A stretch of DNA of 11,358 bases from contig JACROW010000061.1 in assembly GCA_016214245.1 (NCBI GenBank), forward strand, positions 1-11,358, written 5' to 3'. The notes under the pieces are model-generated. The model worked only from the letters and a program-made list of their open reading frames with translations, was not told where the DNA came from and made no database searches. This DNA is from Candidatus Omnitrophota bacterium. GTDB lineage: Bacteria; Omnitrophota; Gorgyraeia; 2-01-FULL-45-10. This document shows positions 6,428 to 11,358 of the stretch, in pieces; within the stretch, counting starts at the first letter, position 1, and each line of letters starts with the position of its first letter. The translations under genes were made by a program, and so were the position numbers.

Positions 6428-8368
6428 TTAAATCAATCTCCGGACTGCCTCAAAGATCCTGTCATTGTCTATCAGCTCCCTGACAGGTGCCTCATCTTTA
6501 TAGACCTTTTCTATTACCGGGGCTAGGTCTTTAGCAGTGCAGGCACTGATGTATCCTCTTCTCTCTAATTCTTTTAAAGCGGCCTCATGCTTTGTCGAAA
6601 CGCCTTTCTTATTCTCCAATTTAAATACTACTACCTTCTTCCGGGAGCTGGCCTCTGATACCATCGAGATGGATTCACCGGATACTATAATGATGCTGCT
6701 CAAATCCAGGATACCGCCTACCGCTTCTTCCAGATTGGACTCGTTTGCTATCACAAGCAGTTTACATCTATGGTCATCCTTCAATCTATTTTTCAGAACG
6801 GCTTCAGCTTCCGTGGGCGTCCTCCTCGAGGTGGTGATGAGAAGCTCTGCATCGGTGCTGTCACAAAATTTCAATAAACCGTCTATTACACTGTTTATTG
6901 TTTCACCGGTTAATGAATATTCGGGATTGTCTCCACCGATGAGAACGCCCAAGACTGTCTTCTTTCCAAGCTGGATGCGCTTTTTAAGCATTTCGCCATC
7001 GCGCTTAAGCGTCTCTTCGTCTATCAGGTTTGGAGCTATAGTAGTTACTAGGACATTCTTGGCCTTTGGCGGATTGTCATGCTTCGGTATTACCGCGAGT
7101 GAGAATTTCTTCAACCCCACAAGGGCATCCGGCTTCATGATTATAATATTTTTTGCGTTGTTCTCCTTCGACATGTAGATATTTACAGCCGCTAAACTGG
7201 AGCCGCATGAGACTATGAATTCTGAATATGTCTTCATCAGGGTTTCATAAGTCTCTCTCTCCAAGCAGAACCTCATACAGCGCATGCGGCCGTGGCACCT
7301 CCAGCTTGCGAAGGCCGAAGACAATGATAGGATCGACCTTAAAAAGGGACTCTTAAATTTTACGTCAACCCTGATTATTTTAGTATCGTCGAGGCCATAC
7401 CCTTGGGCCGTCCTCGCCTTTTGTATCTCGCGCGCCACGGCGAGCGATTGATTCAGGTGGCCGGTCCTGCCGTCATTTAAGACAAGGACCGTCCTTGTGG
7501 GCGTTGACTTCCACCTCTTATGCAGCCACAGCCACTGGTCCGGGTATCTTCTTACATAATTCTCCAGGAGTGCGGCATATTTTTGGAGATTCTCCTTTAT
7601 ATCGTCACCGCCTTTGGATAGCCTGAAGTCTATATACTCCTCCAGGAAGACCTTATGATAAGGCCCATGTCTCCTCGCTATGAAATTCGGAATGATTATT
7701 GAATCCGTCCTCTTCGCCATCTCCATGGTGCCCGAATGGCAGGATGTGGGCCTGCCAAAGAAGTCAACGAATACGCCGTTCCTGCCGGCATCCTGGTCCG
7801 AAAGTATACCTACTATATTCTTGTCATATAGCGCCCTCAAGAGATTCTTCGTCGATATGCCCTTCCTCACGACCTTACAGCCTTTCGATTCCCTAAGTCG
7901 GTTCAAGAGCTCATTCACACGCTTCATCTTCTGTTCCCTTACCAAGACAGTAATGGGAAAGCCCACCATGGCGCTCGTCAGGCTTAAGAGCTCCCAATCG
8001 CCGAAGTGCGCTGTCAAAAGGATAACTCCGCGTCCCGATTTTGCCGCATCCTTGACGCGCTCGAAATTTATGATCTCGACATATTTGGCTGCATATCCCT
8101 TATCCACTATTGTAAGATTCAATATCTCGACGAAGGTCTCGACGAGATTCTGATATGTCTTCTTGGTGATCGCTCGCAGCTCTCCGGGAGATCTTTCCTT
8201 ACAGAATGCGGCCTTCAGATTGGCGTAAGCTATCAGCCGCCGTTTTTTGTTGAAGATGAATGCTATGGTCCCCAACCTCCTGCCAACCCATAAAGAGATG
8301 CTTATGGGGATGAGAGAGAAGATGAGATTTAAAAACCTAATTATTATAGAGACTATGTAATCCAGCAA
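6428..8368 (-). CDS. Lipid A acyltransferase (LpxL/HtrB-like) fused to an ELM1-like putative glycosyltransferase domain
   Basis: The 646-residue protein has two parts. Residues 1 to about 290 match LpxL/HtrB lipid A acyltransferases, which add a secondary acyl chain from acyl-ACP to Kdo-lipid A at the inner membrane. They show an N-terminal hydrophobic helix (2-20), the catalytic H-x4-E motif HFGDWE (His121, Glu126), LSDQDAGRNGVFVDFFG (189-205) and YPDQWLWLHKRWKSTP (275-290). Residues from about 291 to 646 resemble the ELM1 family (DUF1022, PF06258; bacterial members are named putative glycosyltransferases): VLVLNDGRTGHLNQSLA (294-310), MKPDALVG (411-418), IGGDNPEYSL (477-486), TTSRRTP (512-518) and IVSGESISMVSEA (561-573). 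LpxL enzymes normally end near 300-320 residues, so the second half is a true extra domain. The TTG start is supported by AAGGGAG seven bases upstream. The gene overlaps lpxK by 32 bases. The role of the ELM1 part is not known. Confidence 0.92.
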   Translation of the reverse strand: MLDYIVSIIIRFLNLIFSLIPISISLWVGRRLGTIAFIFNKKRRLIAYANLKAAFCKERSPGELRAITKKTYQNLVETFVEILNLTIVDKGYAAKYVEIINFERVKDAAKSGRGVILLTAHFGDWELLSLTSAMVGFPITVLVREQKMKRVNELLNRLRESKGCKVVRKGISTKNLLRALYDKNIVGILSDQDAGRNGVFVDFFGRPTSCHSGTMEMAKRTDSIIIPNFIARRHGPYHKVFLEEYIDFRLSKGGDDIKENLQKYAALLENYVRRYPDQWLWLHKRWKSTPTRTVLVLNDGRTGHLNQSLAVAREIQKARTAQGYGLDDTKIIRVDVKFKSPFLRSILSLSSAFASWRCHGRMRCMRFCLERETYETLMKTYSEFIVSCGSSLAAVNIYMSKENNAKNIIIMKPDALVGLKKFSLAVIPKHDNPPKAKNVLVTTIAPNLIDEETLKRDGEMLKKRIQLGKKTVLGVLIGGDNPEYSLTGETINSVIDGLLKFCDSTDAELLITTSRRTPTEAEAVLKNRLKDDHRCKLLVIANESNLEEAVGGILDLSSIIIVSGESISMVSEASSRKKVVVFKLENKKGVSTKHEAALKELERRGYISACTAKDLAPVIEKVYKDEAPVRELIDNDRIFEAVRRLI

Positions 8369-9374
8369 TTATATTCTCCCTTCCCGCCGATATCTCCATC
8401 TCCACCGATAATACTGTCACTGTATAATCGGCTATGGCTAGCCCCAGGCGGTTAAGTTTTACGGCATCCTTTTCCGTCGTCAATAGGATATCGAAGTTCT
8501 TTTCATTGCACATCTTCGCTATATGCTCTATGTCGATAATACTATAATTGTGATGATCCGGAAATTTGAGATGCATTATGATATTGGCGCCCAAATCCTT
8601 GACAGTCTCCTCAAAATATTCCGGGTCTCCTATGCTTGAAAATAGAATTGTCTTCTTGCCTCTTGTGTAAGTCAGGTCTAAAATTTTCTTTGTCCGTATT
8701 TCATAAAGCCCCTTTGGCTTATGTATAGCCTCTGCAAATACGATATCGTCTTTTATCTTCCTCAAGCTCTCTCTTACAATATCGATATCGCAGCGGGCCT
8801 TGTTCACCTTTGTGAACACGATTATATCGGCCCTTTTTACGGAATCCTTTGGCTCCCTTAAGACGCCCCGCGGAAAAAGTTGCCCGTTGCCGAAAGGGTT
8901 TCTCGAATCTATCAACACTATATCGAGATCCCTTTCAAGCTCCCAATACTGGAAACCGTCATCCAGTATTGCCGTATCGCTTCCATTCATCTTGATGGTC
9001 CGTCTGGCTGCCTTGACCCTGTTCTCTCCTACAAGTATGGGGATGTTCGGGAGGCTCGTTCGCAGCATGGCCTGTTCATCCCAGCCGTAACCCCGGATCA
9101 ATACGCTCACCTCTTTTTTCAGCTCATCCTTTAATATCTTAGCTAAAGCTATCACGAAAGGCGTCTTTCCGGTTCCGCCCAGCGTTATATTTCCAACGCT
9201 CACTACATTCATCGGCACCTTCTGCCTTTTGAATATGCCGTATTTATAAAGAATGCATCTTGCCCATATGCCTATACCGTAAAGTAAAGAGGCAAAATAT
9301 AAGAGCCATTTAAGCGGTTCGAATACCGGCTCTTTTCTCTTATCGGTCATCAACGAATAGATGAACTGCCGCAT
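8337..9374 (-). CDS. lpxK: Tetraacyldisaccharide 4'-kinase (lipid A kinase LpxK)
   Basis: LpxK phosphorylates the 4' position of the tetraacyl disaccharide-1-phosphate with ATP to give lipid IVA at the cytoplasmic face of the inner membrane. The 345-residue protein has the family's N-terminal membrane helix (about 20-38) and the P-loop VGNITLGGTGKTP (60-72). Further family motifs are RGYG (94-97), DDGFQYWEL (138-146), NPFGNGQLFPRGVLREP (159-175), FPDHHNYS (271-278) and TTEKDAVKL (299-307). Length is close to the usual 320-350. The start used is ATG 9374, 35 bases inside waaA. An in-frame ATG at 9350 (residue 9) is a possible alternative with a shorter overlap. The stop overlaps the acyltransferase start by 32 bases. 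Its place between waaA and the LpxL-like gene fits the biochemical order of lipid A completion. Confidence 0.96.
   Translation of the reverse strand: MRQFIYSLMTDKRKEPVFEPLKWLLYFASLLYGIGIWARCILYKYGIFKRQKVPMNVVSVGNITLGGTGKTPFVIALAKILKDELKKEVSVLIRGYGWDEQAMLRTSLPNIPILVGENRVKAARRTIKMNGSDTAILDDGFQYWELERDLDIVLIDSRNPFGNGQLFPRGVLREPKDSVKRADIIVFTKVNKARCDIDIVRESLRKIKDDIVFAEAIHKPKGLYEIRTKKILDLTYTRGKKTILFSSIGDPEYFEETVKDLGANIIMHLKFPDHHNYSIIDIEHIAKMCNEKNFDILLTTEKDAVKLNRLGLAIADYTVTVLSVEMEISAGRENIIAGLHSLYNN
8376..8382 (-). promoter_or_regulatory. Strong ribosome binding site that fixes the TTG start of the acyltransferase gene
   Basis: On the minus strand AAGGGAG lies seven bases before the TTG at 8368. This is the best Shine-Dalgarno match seen near a start in the window, and it supports TTG as the genuine start. 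It sits inside the coding end of lpxK. Confidence 0.75.
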
Positions 9375-10623
9375 CTAAGTTCCGTTCTGTCGCCCCGCGA
9401 TTCTCGGAGACTGTCCTTTTGGCATTTTGACCCAACTGTATGCGCGCCGCACTATCTTTCAGCAGGGACTTGGCCTTTTCAAGCAGATCCTTTTTATTCA
9501 TGACCTGAATGGCAGCGCCATTTTTTAAAAATATAGAGGCTATGTCTTTAAAATTGAACATATACGGCCCGAACAGGATCGCTTTTTCAGAGACGGCTGG
9601 CTCTATCGGATTCTGTCCGCCGTGTTTCACGAGGCTGCCGCCCATAAAGACAAGTGTTGCGATCGCGTAAACATCCTTCAGCTGTCCAATGGTATCGAGT
9701 ATAAAAATTTGTTTTGGGTTTTGGGTTTTGGGTTTTGGGTTTACTGCTGATGTCCTGATCGACTCGAATCCGAATTTTCTTACGACTTGCTCTACCTCGC
9801 CCGCCCGTTCGATATGCCGCGGTGCTATCAAGAGGTTCAGCCCCGGAAATTCCCTGAGGAGGTTCTTGAAGACTTCGATCACAATATCTTCTTCCCCGTT
9901 ATGCGTGCTTCCGGCGACAAGTAGTTGCGCGTCAGCTTTTAGGCCTAATGATTCCCGCATCTTTTGTGCCGATTCCGCATCCCCTGCCGCCTCGATATCG
10001 AATTTCATACTGCCTGTTACTCCGACCCTGCCGGATGGCGCACCTAAAGAGATTATCCTTTCGGCATCGATCTCGCTCTGCATGCAGAATTTGTCTATTT
10101 TAGTCAATATATCTTTCAGGAACAGCTTCGCCAATCTATACATGCCGAAAGATTTATCGGATATCCTTCCATTTATAAGTATGGATGGGATCTTATTATC
10201 TGACGCCTCTTTTATCATATTCGGCCAGATCTCTGTCTCTACCATGATATAAAGTCCCGGCCTTATAAGGCTCACGACCTTTTTTACGATAAATGAAAAA
10301 TCCAACGGAAAGTATATGACGACAGCCTCACCGGAAAATATCTTCTTGGCAAGGTCATTCCCTGTCCTGGTTATCGTCGACAAGACTATTTCCTTATCCG
10401 GGAATTTACCTTTTAATAATGGGATAAGGGCCCTGCAAAGGCTCACCTCACCCACGCTTACCGCCTGAATCCAAATCCGCTCTTCGCCGGAACTTAAACT
10501 ATCTCTTTTACACTTTTCGTATATGCCGAACCTCTCAAGGAAGTCTCCATGCAGCTTTCCTTTAAATAGAAGCGTCGGAAGATAAATTATCGAAAATATA
10601 AGAAATCCTATATCGTATAACAT
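9340..10623 (-). CDS. waaA: Kdo transferase WaaA (3-deoxy-D-manno-octulosonic acid transferase)
   Basis: WaaA (KdtA, family GT30) moves Kdo from CMP-Kdo to lipid IVA. The 427-residue length is standard. Visible features in order: a hydrophobic N-terminal anchor (about 4-20); WIQAVSVGEV (51-60), whose Glu59 matches the family's catalytic glutamate; PLDFS (106-110); ETEIWPN (129-135); GSMKFDI (204-210); AGSTHNGEE (237-245); APRHIER (267-273); LDTIGQLKDVYA (309-320); and GGSLVKHGGQNPIEPA (328-343). The number of Kdo residues it adds is not readable. The start is ATG 10623, 27 bases after xerC, with GGGTGAG just upstream. A heptanucleotide repeat encodes residues about 295-305 in a loop region; its present copy number keeps the frame, but a change of one copy would break the gene. 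It overlaps lpxK by 35 bases. Confidence 0.96.
   Translation of the reverse strand: MLYDIGFLIFSIIYLPTLLFKGKLHGDFLERFGIYEKCKRDSLSSGEERIWIQAVSVGEVSLCRALIPLLKGKFPDKEIVLSTITRTGNDLAKKIFSGEAVVIYFPLDFSFIVKKVVSLIRPGLYIMVETEIWPNMIKEASDNKIPSILINGRISDKSFGMYRLAKLFLKDILTKIDKFCMQSEIDAERIISLGAPSGRVGVTGSMKFDIEAAGDAESAQKMRESLGLKADAQLLVAGSTHNGEEDIVIEVFKNLLREFPGLNLLIAPRHIERAGEVEQVVRKFGFESIRTSAVNPKPKTQNPKQIFILDTIGQLKDVYAIATLVFMGGSLVKHGGQNPIEPAVSEKAILFGPYMFNFKDIASIFLKNGAAIQVMNKKDLLEKAKSLLKDSAARIQLGQNAKRTVSENRGATERNLDAAVHLFVDDR
9711..9742. repeat. Heptanucleotide repeat (TTTTGGG)n inside waaA, also a G-quadruplex pattern
   Basis: The plus strand has a perfect period-7 run of 32 bases, unit TTTTGGG, about 4.6 copies, with four full units at 9712-9739. 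The minus (coding) strand reads CCCAAAA repeats that encode the Pro/Lys-rich NPKPKTQNPKQ in WaaA. Four GGG tracts separated by TTTT loops match the standard G-quadruplex consensus on the strand used as transcription template. Confidence 0.95.
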
Positions 10624-10650
10624 ATCTCACCCGTAGTTCGAGAGGGGATC

Positions 10651-11358
10651 CTATGCGCGAGGATGGGCCTTATCGTAAACCGACTTCAGCCTCTCCATCG
10701 TGACATGAGTATAAATTTGCGTTGTGGAAAGGTTCATGTGGCCGAGAAGCTCCTGGACGCTCCTCAGGTCAGCGCCCCTGTCCAGAAGATGCGTCGCGAA
10801 TGAATGTCTCAAAGAATGCGGGGATATCTTCTCTCTTATGCTCAAGCTCCTGATATGTTTATCGACGATGCGCCTTATGCTTCTGTCCGTAAGGCGGCGG
10901 CCTGATTTATTCAAAAATACCGCGTCTTTGTCCCTTACCTTATCAGTGCTTCGTTTATCAATATATCTTCTCATGGCAGCCAATGCGGGCTCTCCTATCG
11001 GGACGATCCTCTCCCTCGAGCCTTTGCCCAAGACCTTGATAACGCCGCTTATGAAATCCACATCATCCACATCCAATCCAACAAGCTCGCTCACCCTTAT
11101 ACCTGTAGAGTAGAGGGTCTCCAAAACAGCCCTGTCCCGCAGGCCTGATATCTTATCAGCCGGGGGAGATTGAACAAGTTTTAACATCTTTTCGACATCC
11201 AGAAATTTAGGAAGCACCTTGTCGAGCTTTGGGGTGGAGACTGCGCTTATCGGATTGGTCTTTATATGACCTTCCCTGTATAAAAATTTAAAGAAGCTTC
11301 TAAGGCATGCGAGCTTTCGCGCTATCGTCCTTTTGGAATAATCTTTTTGCCGCATCTC
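10651..11358 (-). CDS. xerC: Tyrosine recombinase XerC (N-terminus beyond the right window edge)
   Basis: The visible 235 codons hold the end of the N-terminal SAM-like DNA-binding domain (KDYSKRTIARKLACLRSFF) and a complete catalytic domain. Numbering from the Met at 11355, the tyrosine-recombinase residues are Arg87 (TGIRVSEL), Lys111 (GKGSRERIVP), His180 and Arg183 (HSLRHSFATHL), His206 (LLGHMNLST) and nucleophile Tyr215 (TQIYTH). The C-terminus VYDKAHPRA is typical of XerC rather than XerD. XerC enzymes are about 300 residues, so roughly 60-70 residues lie beyond the edge; the frame stays open to 11358 and the Met at 11355 is internal, not the start. XerC normally works with XerD to resolve chromosome dimers at dif sites. 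No integron or phage features are seen nearby, which favours the housekeeping role. Only 27 bases separate it from waaA, with no terminator hairpin visible, so read-through is likely. Confidence 0.94.
   Translation of the reverse strand, partial: EMRQKDYSKRTIARKLACLRSFFKFLYREGHIKTNPISAVSTPKLDKVLPKFLDVEKMLKLVQSPPADKISGLRDRAVLETLYSTGIRVSELVGLDVDDVDFISGVIKVLGKGSRERIVPIGEPALAAMRRYIDKRSTDKVRDKDAVFLNKSGRRLTDRSIRRIVDKHIRSLSIREKISPHSLRHSFATHLLDRGADLRSVQELLGHMNLSTTQIYTHVTMERLKSVYDKAHPRA

Noticed and set aside
6537..7178. A 213-codon open frame on the plus strand.
   Set aside because: It lies wholly antisense to the ELM1-like domain, which has clear family motifs. Its translation is Ser/Phe/Leu-rich without recognisable motifs, as expected for a shadow frame.
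9711..9742. The heptanucleotide run as a CRISPR array or a telomere.
   Set aside because: There are no spacers between units, and the run sits in frame inside an intact waaA gene, far from any chromosome end signal.
9689..10252. A 187-codon plus-strand open frame across the TTTTGGG repeat.
   Set aside because: It is antisense to waaA, whose conserved motifs run through the whole region. The odd GFWVLGFGF stretch is just the repeat read on the other strand.
10624..10650. A terminator or promoter between xerC and waaA.
   Set aside because: The 27-base gap shows no GC-rich hairpin with a T run and has no room for a convincing promoter; only a GGGTGAG near the waaA start is seen.
11350..11358. 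Met at 11355 as the start of the recombinase.
   Set aside because: The frame stays open to the window edge, and a start here would remove most of the N-terminal DNA-binding domain of XerC, so the gene is treated as cut by the edge.

Overview
The window is one densely packed minus-strand gene block for making the inner part of a Gram-negative lipopolysaccharide (LPS). Every supported gene reads right to left, neighbours overlap or nearly touch, and no gap exceeds 27 bases, so there is no non-coding stretch of 300 bases or more. The organism is a diderm bacterium with a Kdo-lipid A type LPS. The mid-GC sequence, heavy use of ATA (Ile) codons, TTG and GTG starts, and the waaA-lpxK-lpxL-glycosyltransferase layout suggest an uncultured lineage of the Omnitrophota (OP3) type. 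That assignment is inference from overall character, not from a marker gene.

Layout in transcription order (right to left): xerC, a site-specific recombinase cut by the right edge; waaA (Kdo transferase); lpxK (lipid A 4'-kinase); an LpxL-type lipid A acyltransferase fused to an ELM1-like domain; a GT4 glycosyltransferase fused to a GT9 heptosyltransferase-like enzyme; a second GT4 glycosyltransferase whose 5' end is broken by a 38-bp tandem duplication; a membrane-anchored polysaccharide deacetylase; then three GT9 (heptosyltransferase-like) enzymes, the last cut by the left edge.

Working together, LpxK phosphorylates the lipid A disaccharide, WaaA adds Kdo, the LpxL-like domain adds a secondary acyl chain, and the two GT4 and four GT9 modules plausibly extend the core sugar by sugar on the cytoplasmic face. 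The deacetylase is predicted to act outside the inner membrane and may trim N- or O-acetyl groups from the finished glycan.

The two most notable signals are repeats inside coding sequence whose lengths are not multiples of three. One is the 38-bp tandem duplication that splits the GT4 gene. The other is a 7-bp repeat, TTTTGGG on the plus strand and about 4.6 copies, inside waaA. Both could switch or damage LPS genes through copy-number change. The waaA repeat also forms a textbook G-quadruplex pattern. The two fused enzymes are the other points of interest. No RNA gene, CRISPR array, insertion sequence, clear promoter or clear terminator was seen.
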